Positions 1-10,066 of a DNA stretch of 64,000 nt are shown piece by piece. This DNA comes from Mixia osmundae IAM 14324 (Eukaryota; Basidiomycota; Mixiomycetes; Mixiales; Mixiaceae). The notes under the pieces are model-generated. The model searched no databases. It had not been told where the DNA came from and saw only the letters and a program-made list of their open reading frames with translations. Positions within the stretch are counted from its first letter, which is position 1. Every line of letters starts with the position of its first letter. A program made the position numbers and the translations under genes. The stretch is from contig NW_014575551.1 in the NCBI RefSeq assembly GCF_000708205.1, positions 1 through 64,000 of the forward strand, read 5' to 3'.

Positions 1-188
1 GCCCAAGCACTGCACCATGTCAGGTCCACATCGAGCGACGTTCTGCTATCCGTGATTTGAAGGTGGGCAACGTCGCTTTCAGGACACGATCGTCTGTCGA
101 GAGCATTGTCGGCCGGCGACGTTGGTGATGCGAGCGTCAGGACGCTTGCGCATGATACGATGGCGATGACTGTGGTGGCAAATAGCAT
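1..188 (-). CDS. Small secreted protein, LHWC family, partial (runs off window start)
   Basis: The ATG is at 188 on the minus strand and the reading frame stays open to base 1. It encodes a signal peptide (MLFATTVIAIVSCASVLTLA), a short propeptide, a dibasic site in LDRRSCPESD, and then the family motif ending LTWCSAW. The dibasic pair directly before a conserved Cys and the later [LH]xWC match the genes at 476-1025 and 34.4-38.1 kb, which is why I call this short open frame. In the relatives the single intron falls just after this point, so the second exon should lie outside the window. The function is unknown; secretion and Kex2 processing are inferred from sequence only. Confidence 0.6.
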   Translation of the reverse strand, partial: MLFATTVIAIVSCASVLTLASPTSPADNALDRRSCPESDVAHLQITDSRTSLDVDLTWCSAW

Positions 189-475
189 CTTCGCAGTCGC
201 TTCACTATTTCTTTGGCCAGAACGAGAAGGTTATGGTCAGGGTTTCATCGCCCATCGCAATGGAGATGATCGTGCGATGGCAGGCGGAGAGTTACGGACG
301 AAGTAGACTTCAATGGCGCAATGTCGAACAGCCGGTTACCCCCCAGGAGCACACGGAAGGGGAGATAGTTGCCGCAAAGGGAGTCTCTGACGGAGGCGTA
401 TACGATCTGCTCTAGCAACTGATACGAAATGGCAGAGATTGCATTCTTGCTGAATTCACCTCGATGAATAGCCGA

Positions 476-1025
476 TCAATCTGAGATAGGGCCCGTATAG
501 TGTGGTCTAGGCACTCCGCCAATATCAATGACATACTTGATCGGCTCGTCAAAAAATGGGATGTCGGCAATCACTGCTGACTCTACAATCATGAAGGGGA
601 TAGAAGGGCCTTTGTAGATATATCTGACATCGAATTCGATGTAAGTACCTTGCTGATCCGCACCGCCAACGATAAAAGATTGTATTTGTAAGTGCCTGTT
701 TTGCCTGTATGACGCCAGAGGAAGTGGATAGAGGCATTGGCCTGGTCGTTGTGGAAAGTCTGAGCGCAGCGATCAGCTGGCCAATTCGTTTGAAATATGA
801 TCCAGTCGCTTGACCTGAAGCCTGTGGTGCGTAGCCAGTGCACCATCGCAGCTCGAGTAGCGGTGCAGGGTTAAGTTTCTCTGATTTGGCAGGGTACAGT
901 GTGAGATGGGTGAAATCGGCGGGTGGGCAAGCCCGCGTTTCTCTGGTTTTGATGGACTCGACAGCACTGGCCAGGGCAATGGCCGAGCCGAGAACTGCGA
1001 AGTAGGCAACAATGAACGCTCTCAT
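476..1025 (-). pseudogene. Small secreted protein, LHWC family, probably decayed
   Basis: The start ATG at 1025 gives a signal peptide (MRAFIVAYFAVLGSAIALAS), then ETRACPPADF and a LRWC motif. The exon 1 end (810) aligns with the donor position of its relatives, but the donor reads GCGACT instead of GT. Intron 809-760 gives exon 2 beginning TFHNDQANASIHFLW, which aligns with MFNNYDAHSSLHFAF of the gene at 35.8 kb. Near 683 the frame shifts by one base inside a short T run; one extra T there would restore the family-like frame (NLFIVGGADQQGTYIEF) to a stop at 476. It is therefore either a recently decayed copy or a gene with a homopolymer sequencing error. The two oddities together favour decay. 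Confidence 0.5.
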
Positions 1026-1216
1026 CTGACTTGCGTTGCTGAGCAAGAGGGAAGAAGGAGACATGAGCAGACATGGCGGTCAGACTCGACGCCAATCGCG
1101 TGGACGTTTCGAAGAGAAATCCAAAGTCACTCTCCCCACGGTAAGCTTCGTCATTCTCCGCTAGCAACGTGCAATACAAGATCGAGAAACAGCATGTACA
1201 ATGACGAAGACGTGTC

Positions 1217-2994
1217 CTACTTCTTGGGCGACATGGCAGATTTGATCTTGGACAAAAGTCCTTTCTTCTTGTGCGTCGGTGTGGCGGGAGTTGAAGGGGC
1301 AGTAGTGAACTGCTCACCCTTACTGCCAGTCATATTAGAAGCAGTCGAGTCGGGTGCAGCTGCAGATTTCGGGGCTTTGCGAGGCGTAGCGGGGGCCTTT
1401 GCTGGAGACTTTGATGCGGGTTCGCTTGGCTTGACAGCATCTGGCTTGGCAGCTGCCTTGCCATCCTTGTAGACCTCTGGCTTGTTCTGAGACGCAGTTG
1501 AAACAGTTGGCGGTGATGTCGACTTGCTCGGACTGCCATTTGCCGTCGCTTTTGTCGCAGTGGCTGCTGCGGCTGTTGGTACGGCGGCAGCTGCGGGAGC
1601 TGCTGCTGCTGCTGCTGCTGCTGGCTTTGCGGTTGTCGCTGCAGCTTTAGGTGGTTCGGCTGGCTGGTCTACTTTCACGGGTGCGACAGGCTTGCCCTCT
1701 TCGTAGAGCTTTGGTGAGTTCTCGTGCGCCATAGAAATGGCAGGCGGTAGGGACTTCTTCTGAGATTTCGCGCTACCATTCGCACCTGCGCCCGTGATAG
1801 ACGACAATTTGTCGGACGAGCTCGACTTGGAGACTGCTACGGCCGTGGCACTACCTGCTGCAACGGCGCCTACGCCTGCAGCCGCCATGACTTCCGCTTG
1901 CTTTCCTGTGAGATCAAAGGCTGGCTGGCCGTTGAAGCCCTTGTCACCCGCCACTTGATGTTCTGTCGTCCCTGAGGTTGCCGGCGCTTCCTTCTCCGGC
2001 ACGACAGGAATGATATCAGATTTCTCAGGCCGAGCTGCAGATGTGTCGTGCACTGCGCTCTTGATATCGTCATTGCTCGGCACGGTAGGCTCAGATTTCT
2101 GCTCGGGCGACGTGACAGAGGGCGTAGGTGCAGGATCGACAGGTGCTTCTTCTTGTAGATCTTGGGGGACTGTCAGGCCGCTGGCTTCCTGTGGCTGCTC
2201 GGCTGACTTTGCGCCCGCTGCAGAGATGTCGTGCCCCGTCATCGCATAGATGGCTGCGGCGGGTGCAGCTACTGCTAGGCCGCCGATGGCGCCGAGCAAG
2301 GATGTCGGGGTGTCTTTGGATTTCGTGGCTTCATCGTTTGTGAGGGTATCAGATGCTGGTTCAGCGCTCCCATCGCTCTTCTTGAGCTCGGAGACTTGTG
2401 AATCTACTATACGGTTTAGCTGACACAACAAGATGAGCAGGAAGCGACAGACCATCTACTTTGTCTTCGTTGACCAGTGCTGCTACGGGCTCTGCTGTGC
2501 TCTGTGTTGCAGGCTCCGCGGGTACTACTCGCTCGGTTCAGCTTGGCTGACCGCGCCCGAGAGAGGGCAACAGACTATTAAGAACGTTGTTGACGTTGCC
2601 AGAGCCGTCGTTCTCCTGGGGCTCGTCTGGCTGAGTCTGCCAGTGGCCGTCGACGATATATTTGAAGAGGACTTTCTCCCCGTACGGTAGCTTGACAGAC
2701 CCCCGGAAGCCAGATTCCTCTTTGGTGAGATGTACGGTCGAAGCCCACTGATCGCAAGGAGCTCAGTCTGGCTCGTAGTGTGTGATCTACTGGCTCACAT
2801 TATCAAAAGTGCCTGTCACCTGGCCAGAGACAAGCGTTAGCTAGACGGTTGATAGTAGATAGAGGCGCGTACAATCACTGAGCTGGGATGCGTGCTCGCC
2901 CTGTGATGTCAAAGCAAGCGGCGTGAGTATACAATGCGCATGACGAGTCAGCCAAGACGGACCAGGTAAAGGTGTGGTCGTGACCTGTAGACAT
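1217..2994 (-). CDS. AMPK1_CBM (CBM48-like) domain protein, Mdg1/Crp1-like, 502 aa
   Basis: Six exons: 2994-2963, 2900-2873, 2819-2799, 2747-2586, 2531-2453, 2403-1217; all phases agree. Residues 7-82 form a glycogen-binding-type beta-sandwich module (VIVTGTFDNWASTVHLTKEE, then LFKYIVDGHW and NDGSGNVNNV), as in AMPK beta subunits and yeast Mdg1/Crp1. The remaining 420 residues are low-complexity, rich in Ala, Pro, Ser and Lys, with a poly-Ala run and two diverged copies of a unit (PPAISMAHENSPKLYEEGK and PPTVSTASQNKPEVYKDGK). The C-terminus is basic (KKKGLLSKIKSAMSPKK). In yeast this family is linked to pheromone signalling and cruciform-DNA binding; the exact role here is unknown. The exon 4/5 junction is the least certain splice. 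It is divergent from the Yop1-like gene. Confidence 0.8.
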
Positions 2995-3424
2995 GTCTAA
3001 AGTGGACAGCTAGCGGGATGAATTGACAGCTCTTTCGTCTGTGTGGACCAGTGGGCTGAGTGTGTCGTCAGCTATCGGAACAAGCTAGCCCGGGACTGTG
3101 TATGGTCGATGAGCTTTGCCGGATGGAAGTGTCGTCGTCTGCGTTCACTTGACGGGTTCCTCTGCACTTCGCCGCTGGTCGGATAGAGACGCGAAATCTC
3201 TCACGGTGTCTATCGCTGCTCTAGCGGTCGAGCACGGGGGTTGTTAGACGCCCATTCCCGGGAACCTCACTCCGACGATCACAGGCACTCGGTCATTCTC
3301 GATCGGACCGAACACACCGGCCCGCTCGAGCAAGCAAGTCACGATAGCCAATCTCCTCGAGTGAGACTCGCGTGACCACTATCGCCTCGCGTCAATCTGG
3401 AGCCTCTACCCGCTCCACCTCGCC
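2995..3424. promoter_or_regulatory. Divergent promoter region between CBM and Yop1-like genes
   Basis: This is 430 bp between two divergent start codons. I see no open frame with family similarity on either strand and no clear TATA box; it presumably drives both genes. Confidence 0.4.
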
Positions 3425-4563
3425 ATGTTCGGCCTCATCTTCAGACTGCTATGGTGCGTATCGGTCGGCACGAGCTCACTGGACTCTCACCTTGATTCGT
3501 ATGTGCAGCATTTTGATAGGCCTCATCTATCCTTGCTACGCTTCCTACAAGGCTATCAAGATCAATGATGCCACTCTCCTCGAACGATGGCTCATGTACT
3601 GGGTCGTCATGGGTCTCATCGGCACACTCGAAGCGACGGTAGAATGGACCGTCGCATGGTCAGCGTGCTAACTTGAGCAAGATGGGACTCGTTGCTGACT
3701 GCAGCGTGTCGTGCTAGGATCCCGTTCTATTCTGAAGTCAAGATGCTCGTCTTCGTATGGCTAGCACTACCACAGATACAAGTCGGTCTCTTGCTTTTGC
3801 GCGAGACAGCAGCGTTGACAGAGGTCACGCGATAGGGCTCGACTTATGTCTATCTCACCTTTGTGCATCCTTTCCTGCTCGAGCACGAGAGAGAGATCGA
3901 TGACACGACGACGCGAGCGAAAGCACAAGCAAGAGCTGCCGGAATGGACTACATCAAGCGTGCTCTCAGTGCCGTCCGACATGGCATTCTCGGTCAAGAC
4001 CTCGCCAATGCCGCCACGGCGCTAGATCAGGCGAGTCCATACCTTCGATTGCGTCCCTTCTGTGGCTGATTCGTGCCACTTGCTTGCAGACCGGCATGAC
4101 CCGCGACGCGAACACTCGAGAGGCAGGCCCTCAAACGCAGCCGCAAGCTCAGTCCAATGCGTATGCCATCAATGCATTCGGCAACTGGCTTCGTCAGAAT
4201 GCGCCCGCTGCACTGGCGGCCGGCAACGTACTGCTAGCGCCAATGCAGACTCGCCAAGTAAGCGATCACACGGCCAATCTGTCAGCTTCCGGTTCGCTCG
4301 TAGCAGATCCGCAGCCGCAACCTGCTCACGCAACTCGAGAATCCCTACGGCAGAGACGAGCGAAGCTCGAGAAAGAGCTTGCGGATCTTAGAACTCAATC
4401 TGACGATGATGAGCCTATACAGCACCTCAGGACCGCAGCAGACTCTTACGAACAGATCGACAAGAATGAGATCCCTACTCATCCTGTGCCGATTACGCCC
4501 ACACGACAGACATCGGGCTGGTGGTCATGGTCAGGCTCGGCGCCTCGTCAGAAAGCCGAATAG
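3425..4563 (+). CDS. TB2/DP1/HVA22 (Yop1/REEP) family ER-shaping protein, 303 aa
   Basis: Exons 3425-3453, 3509-3658, 3718-3781, 3836-4030, 4090-4563. The N-terminal 100 residues hold the family core: a hydrophobic hairpin, YPCYASYKAIK, LMYWVVMGLIGTLEATVEW, then WIPFYSEVKMLVFVWLALPQ. Members insert hairpins into the ER membrane and bend it into tubules. The C-terminal 200 residues are hydrophilic, with an acidic/basic helix-like stretch (REIDDTTTRAKAQARAAG) and a tail rich in Gln, Ala and Ser, longer than Yop1 itself. Intron 4 (4031-4089) must start with GC (CAG|GCGAGT) because every nearby GT donor breaks the frame. The start was chosen because it begins directly with the first hydrophobic segment. 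Confidence 0.85.
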
Positions 4564-5012
4564 ACCTTTATATCTGGCCACTAGACAAGACATCTACAGA
4601 GCGTCCGCCCGCTCACTATTCGATCTTCATTTCCACTGTTTCTGTCTCTCTCCATTGCCCGCGTTGATGATAACAAAACTGCCCAAACTGTAAGAAACCG
4701 ATGATTCATGACTGCAATGTACAATCGTGAGGCCCAAAGAAGAAAGCGAGCGGATGGAGAGCCCTGCTTGCGTTGCTTGAGTCTGAGCCCGACTCGTGTC
4801 TAGAGAGGCCCGTCTTTGCTTTGGTCTTTGATCTTGAAAAGGGGTCTACTGAGATGCTGTTGTACAAATGTCGATGGGTCTTTGCATTAGGGTCGAAGCG
4901 AATTAGACCGTCTGCGTTGGAGGGAATGAGGTATTCCTAAGGGCGTGATACTGCTCTTGCTCCCAAGCTTTTTGCGGTGATGCGATGCAACGAGTTCGAG
5001 CGAGAGGAATGC
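4564..5012. other. Convergent intergenic region
   Basis: This is the space between the stop codons of the Yop1-like gene and casein kinase I. No supported gene; presumably both 3' UTRs and terminators. Confidence 0.4.
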
Positions 5013-6717
5013 CTATGCGCATCGACAGGTCAAGACGGAAAGGATCTTCGCTCCCAGTCCTTTCTGTTCGGTGTCATCGCCGTAATCAGCGTTGCCTTGG
5101 CCGTTATCGAAGCCACCCGTCCTGCCTCCTTGGGCATGCTGATGCGGATCTCCCAAGCTTTGATCGGTCGTAGCGCCAGCTGTGCCAAGCGCATAAGGAT
5201 GAGCTTGGTTGTGAGATCGCCTGTTGACCAAGCTGGGATGAGTAGGCGTGACGGTACCGCCAGGTTGTCCCCTGCCTCTCGAGCCATTGCGAACGAGTGC
5301 AGGCGAGGGTGAGATGATGCCCGAATCACCAGCGAGCGCAGTCTGAGATGCTCTCAATGCTTGCCTGTCCGCGCGTTCTCGCTCGCGTTGGTCTCGGGGT
5401 AGGCCAGACGAGCGGTGACGGTCGCGTGAAGTCTGTTGGCCGTTGGCTTGCGCGAGAAGGTTCGAAGCCGACGAGCCTGCTTCCCAGCCTTTGCCATTGT
5501 TGAGCAGCATCCAGTCATAGATGCCGTCTTCTGCTTCGCCCGTGTTCCTCAAGGCCTTCGTGAACAGCTCTCGCAGGAAGTCGTAATCTGGCGTCTCTTC
5601 GAACCCGAGTTTGCGCACGTAGTTCAGATAGATGCTGAACTCCTCTGCAACGCAAGGGTCAGAATGTGCGTGTCAATCGGCCGTAAGACACACCTGGGAA
5701 GGTCTCGCAGAGCTCTTTGATGGGCGTACTTTGCTTCTTCTCTCCGATCTTTTCGTACTTTTGCTTGTTAGTGGCCGCCTTGAGGCCTTGCCAAGGCAGG
5801 CCGCCCCTGAGAAAGTACATGAAGACATGACCGAGCGCTTCGAGATCGTCTCTTCTCGATTGTTCTCTGCCGAGATGGGTATTGATGCTCATGTAACGCG
5901 CCGTGCCGGACAGTGATTTTCGTTCTCGATAAGGAATGTGCTGTTTTGTTTTCGGGTCTCGGTACTGCTTCGCCATGCCAAAGTCGACGACATGGACGAC
6001 ATGAGCGTGCTTTGTGCCCGGTCGACCGATCAAGAAATTGTCAGGCTTGATGTCGCGATAGATCAGATTCTTCTCGTGCACAGTCTGCACTCGTGACAGC
6101 TGCCTCGTCGGGTGAGCACCTGAGCATATCCTGCAAGGACAGGTCACGCACCATCTGCTTGGCCGTCATGACGACAGTCTTGATGCTGAACTTGCGCCCG
6201 CACATGTCGAACAGGTCTTCCAGGGACGGACCGAGCAGATCCATGACCAAGATGTTGTGCAAGCCTTCCTGACCAAAGTAGTAGACCTGGGGTACGCCGA
6301 CTGTGTGACGCGTCAATGCAGCTTTGCTCAATGGGCTCAGTCACGTACGAGATCCGGCAAGAATCTTGTAAGACCGATACTCATCGCGTAATTGCGGCGC
6401 ATCACTCTTGCGCGGTTCCTGTTGATCTCCAAGAGTCAGTCGTAGCACTTTGACTGACGATCTGGACACCGACGAATTTGATAGCGACCGTCTGAGAATT
6501 AAGCAAGTTTGTCCCTGCAAACGAGTCGCGTGAGGCCGGGCAATGAGAGGCAATCAGCGAGTTGGCAGATACCTTCAAAGATGACGCCGAAGCTGCCTTC
6601 TCCGATCTTCTTGCCGATGCGGAAATGCACGCCGACGACATTGTTGGCACTTGAGGAGCCCTGAACCGAATGAGAGTTGGGTACCGACGAGGAGGAAACG
6701 ATATGTTGCGTTGCCAT
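5013..6717 (-). CDS. Casein kinase I (CK1, plasma-membrane Yck type), 480 aa
   Basis: Six exons: 6717-6573, 6514-6474, 6418-6349, 6300-6152, 6099-5694, 5644-5013. The Ser/Thr kinase domain spans about residues 30-310: glycine loop GEGSFG at 39-44, the catalytic loop as CK1-type IYRDIKPDN at 148-156, DFG at 174-176, and the CK1 signature SINTHLG in the activation segment. A family-typical segment after the kinase core ([20 protein letters not shown]) precedes a Ser/Gln/Arg-rich tail. The protein ends LTCRCA; two near-terminal cysteines fit palmitoylation of plasma-membrane Yck kinases, though the spacing is CxC rather than the usual CC. Yck kinases act in nutrient sensing, endocytosis and morphogenesis. 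Confidence 0.93.
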
Positions 6718-7550
6718 CTCGCTCAGATGATCCCTGCAGAGTTCTTCGTTGGAGATTGATGACGTCTAGAGACCCGTGACGAGCGCTAGCGTCACGATGA
6801 AGATTGATGGGACGCCTTGCGGTTCGGCGGTGATGCGGTCACGAAGCGGAGTCGTGTATGGCAAGCAACACGGCTCTGTGACGACAAGGCCAGCACAATC
6901 TCGTCGAGAAAGGGTATCAAAGCAGCGGTAGACGTATCAGTGATCGTCTGCAGCTGCACAAAGCGCTGCCTTTGTGCGACTTTGTTGTGTTGCGTTGCCG
7001 GCTGGGCCTGTCTCGCCCCTCTGCGCGTCTGACTGTCCGACAGCTCACAGTGAGCTAGCTGCTCCTCTTCTGGATAGCAGCGCCCTCTCGCTAAGGCTGT
7101 CCAAATGCGCTATGTCGGTGCAAGCCGGGGTGCTCTCGCAGCGTATAGCGAGGATAAACCCGCGCATCTGGGGTTGACCCTTTTCAGCTTGAAAAAGATT
7201 TCTTGCTGGCCGCGCAAATCTGATGTTAATCAACGACGTCTCTTCAGCGACAGCTGCTATCACTGGATCCTGTGTGAGTCATGCTGCTGTCTTTCTTCAC
7301 GCACTCTGCAGCCCTCCGAACGATGAAAACTATCCCATTACCTTTCAACTTGAGCTCTTCTTCACCTTCGAGGTCGGCGGACGAGCTACTCATGGTCGCC
7401 TTTGCGCAAGCACTGGAGGTCCGACGGCGAGTCTGGAGCTGTGAGATATTGTTCATAGTTACACTGACCTCTCACTGTGCTGCTGAATCCGCTTTGCATG
7501 CAAAAGGCAGAGATACTGACACAGTACGTCTACAGACAACAGATGATCAC
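6718..7550. other. Intergenic region with only weak small open frames
   Basis: These 833 bp lie between the CK1 start and the SF3A2 stop, both on the minus strand. An ATG-started minus-strand frame at 7456-7244 (70 codons, beginning MNNISQLQTRRRTSS, with possible splice sites) and an open minus-strand stretch around 7263-7045 could belong to a small gene, but no phase-consistent model joins them and I recognise no family. The part next to 6717 should hold the CK1 promoter. Confidence 0.3.
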
Positions 7551-8379
7551 TCATACGAAGAGGAACTGGAGCGAATAAGTTTTTGTATCTGGATCGAAAT
7601 GCTTCCACCCTTTGCCTGGCTGGTGATCGATTTCTCTGCTCTGGACTTTGAAGGCGATCGTTTGGTACGGCTCTGCAGCAATGAGCAAATACTGATGATC
7701 TCTGCTGGGCGCCTCGATGCGCTGTTCGTATGCCGACATGAATCTGTGCATCGGTATCGAATCCGGCTTGATCTCGGGATAGAAGATCTGGAAGAGCAAG
7801 CCCAATTGGCCTGACTCGGGATCCTTGATCTTGGTAGCCTGATAGCCCGGCAAGCCGATCTTGAGAAACTGCTTCTTGGGCGCCAAACGTTGTGCGGCGG
7901 CTTGCTGAGCCAGTAGCTGGGACTGATAGACGGACGAGTCTGTCGCCTCTCTTGCGGCACGACGGGCGAGATTGGTCTGCAGATCTTGTCAATTCGTACT
8001 TTGAGCAGCGACATGGGATCAGGGCTACTTGCCTGATGCTTCTTGCCTTGCGTGTGGGCCAAGTAGGAGCCTTCGTTGGTGTGCAGAGTCAAGCAAAGTC
8101 GACATTCCAGTCCGCCGAGATGGTTCCGTAGCAGATACGGATCCTGCAAGCCATCATTGAGTCAATCTAGCCCAATCAAAGCCGTCGAGGCCCTACTTTG
8201 GCTAGATCAATCGTCTCGAGAGCGAGCTTGCGCAGTCTTTCTCGACGGTCAACGCCCGCTTCATTGGCACCCGCTATGCCTCCTCCGCCAAACTTGCTGC
8301 CCACTCGGTTTTGTTGATCTGTTTGCGATCCATCAGATGATCTGTATGTGGTGCTCGACGTCTGCCAAGGCTCACCCAT
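7551..8379 (-). CDS. SF3A2: Splicing factor SF3a subunit 2 (SF3A66/Prp11), 220 aa
   Basis: Exons 8379-8376, 8318-8197, 8143-8033, 7976-7551. The first coding exon is only four bases (ATGG); joining it across intron 8375-8319 gives MDQQNRVGSKFGGGG, the conserved family start. A matrin/U1-type C2H2 zinc finger follows (CRLCLTLHTNEGSYLAHT, then QGKKH), then the conserved core (FLKIGLPGY, HRFMSAYEQRIE, LLIAAEPYQTIAFKVQSREI) and the family end LQFLF. Intron 3 (8032-7977) is GC-AG (CAG|GCAAGT). SF3a2 sits in the U2 snRNP and helps fix it to the branch site. The length matches the short fungal form without the Pro-rich tail of animals. It is divergent from UPF3, with 81 bp between starts. Confidence 0.93.
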
Positions 8380-8460
8380 GATGTCGAAGTTGCCGAATCG
8401 CTCGCTGCCGGCCAGAAAGTGTCGCGACTTTTGGTGTCTTGCCTGGCCGGCAACGAGCCA

Positions 8461-9900
8461 ATGGCAGGCGGCAAACGCTTCTACAAGAACAAAGACAAAG
8501 CCAAGCAAGCCCAGCATGCGCCTCCGGGTGATCAGACACAGGAATACATAGGCGGACATGCCATCCGAACGAAAGAACCAGCTGCACCTCTCGGCCCAGA
8601 TAAGCCTCGACAGAAGATCGTCGTCCGCCACCTGCCGCCCAACCTGCCCGAGCATCTCTTCTGGAAGAGCGTCCAACAAGCTCTGCCCGGTGTGCAGCTC
8701 TCTGCATCGACAGACACGGCTCCGACGACCCATGACGCGCCCGAGCAAGTGCATGAAGCGCAACCTAGCCCGAGTGTCATCGATTGGCAAGCGTACTACC
8801 CTGGCAAGCTTCGCAAGAGGCACGTCAGCATCAGCTCTGCACCGTCATCCATTTCTGATGCGACAGAACAGCAAAGGGCAGGAGGATGTTCCCTCGCGCG
8901 CGTACTTGCACTTCACAGAGCTCGATACGCTCGTAGCCTTCTGCTCAGCCTATGACGGCCATATGTTCAGAGATTCGGCAGGTCTGTCATGCGTCTGGGA
9001 CAGTGGCTCACAACGAGGCTGACGATCGGTCGATTCACAGGCAATGTCAGTCGAGCACAAGTAGAGTTTGCACCCTATCAGAAATTGCCGCTGCCCCAGA
9101 CAGAAGCCAAAGCAGATCCAAAGCAGAACAGCATCCTCGAGGACACTGACTTTACCGTTTTCGTAGAGACTCTGCGAGCACCAGAGCGGGCGGAGACTGC
9201 CGATGGTGCGAGTGCCGCCGCCGCCGCCGCCGCCGCCAGTGAGTAACGTTTCGCCTCAGTGAAAGTCCTCTGATAGAGCGCAGGCAAAGACGCAAAGAAG
9301 AGCACGCCCTTGCTCGAGTATCTGCGAAAGCAGAGAGCTACAGACCTGGCTGCACGAGAACAAGCGCGAGCTGCCAAACGGAACGCTAAAGCTAGCACGT
9401 CGTCGCAGAAGAAGAAAGCGGGCAAGCTCGCAAAGAACACAGAGATGTCTGAGGCTCAAATCGTCACGGATGCCCCGCCGAAATCGAGTAAAGGCAAGGG
9501 CAAGCAGATCATCCAGCGCGATAATCTACCGCCCCCTGCTGGTCCAGACGCGGTCATCACAGAGCCACAGGCAGGCCAGATTCTTGCAGACGATCAGCCT
9601 AAACCGAAACAGCCAAGGCGAACAAATACAAACGCGAGCGATCAAGCAGCACAGAGACGACAGCTCGGCGCGGCTCTCGGTGCTGCGTTGGGTACAGGAC
9701 CGCCTAAGCGAGCGCCATCGAAAGCAAAACCCAAGCAGGCTGCGTCTACACATGAAGACGGGCCGCCGGTCACTAGTGAGACGCGTACAGATTCGCCAAC
9801 GCCGAGCGCGGCTTCTGTCGGCAGAGGTCAGGCGAGAGGACGCGGACGGGGCAGAGGTAGGGGACGGGGAACAGAGCAATCCAGTGCGGGCAATGCATGA
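8461..9900 (+). CDS. UPF3: Nonsense-mediated decay factor Upf3, 425 aa
   Basis: Exons 8461-8823, 8882-8981, 9041-9238, 9284-9900. The Smg4/UPF3 domain runs from about residue 45 to 215: KIVVRHLPPNLPEHLFW, WQAYYPGKLRK, VPSRAYLHFTELDTLVAF, YDGHMFRDSAG, VEFAPYQKLPLP. Exon 4 starts in the conserved element KKSTPLLEYLRKQRA. The rest is a basic, disordered tail ending in a run of Arg-Gly repeats (ARGRGRGRGRGRG), a likely RNA-binding or methylated segment. Exon 3 ends in a (GCC)n tract coding poly-Ala at 9214-9237. Upf3 links exon-junction or terminating ribosome complexes to Upf2/Upf1 in mRNA surveillance. Confidence 0.9.
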
Positions 9901-10066
9901 TCCTCTGACCAGATTATCTGAGAGCCTGCTCGTGACGCGGGGCGCTTGCTGGCAACGCGCTCCGATGGTCCTCTCGGGACCGAGTATGAGGCATGGCACA
10001 CACCCTTTGACCGCACGAGATTGTTGCTCACAGCCTGCACAAGCCGGCAGCTGAGCCATCATCGCC

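Noticed and set aside
549-1064. 171-residue unspliced reading of the secreted gene at the left end
   Set aside because: The upstream ATG and read-through of the intron give a second half unlike any relative; the spliced alignment with the 34-38 kb family is far better.
1524-1706. Ala-rich open frame on the plus strand
   Set aside because: It is the antisense shadow of the Ala/Pro/Lys-rich tail of the CBM48-like gene; no start context or splice support.
7244-7456. Small minus-strand ORF downstream of SF3A2
   Set aside because: It has an ATG and possible splice sites but no consistent phase with the next open segment and no family; described as intergenic instead.
8772-8881. Possible GC-AG intron in UPF3 (AG|GCACGT at 8819)
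   Set aside because: A canonical GT-AG choice (8824-8881) keeps the frame and gives an equally good Upf3 alignment, so it was not counted among GC-AG introns.
9214-9237. Trinucleotide (GCC)n tract
   Set aside because: It is inside a UPF3 exon and codes poly-Ala, so it is a coding low-complexity run rather than a separate repeat element.
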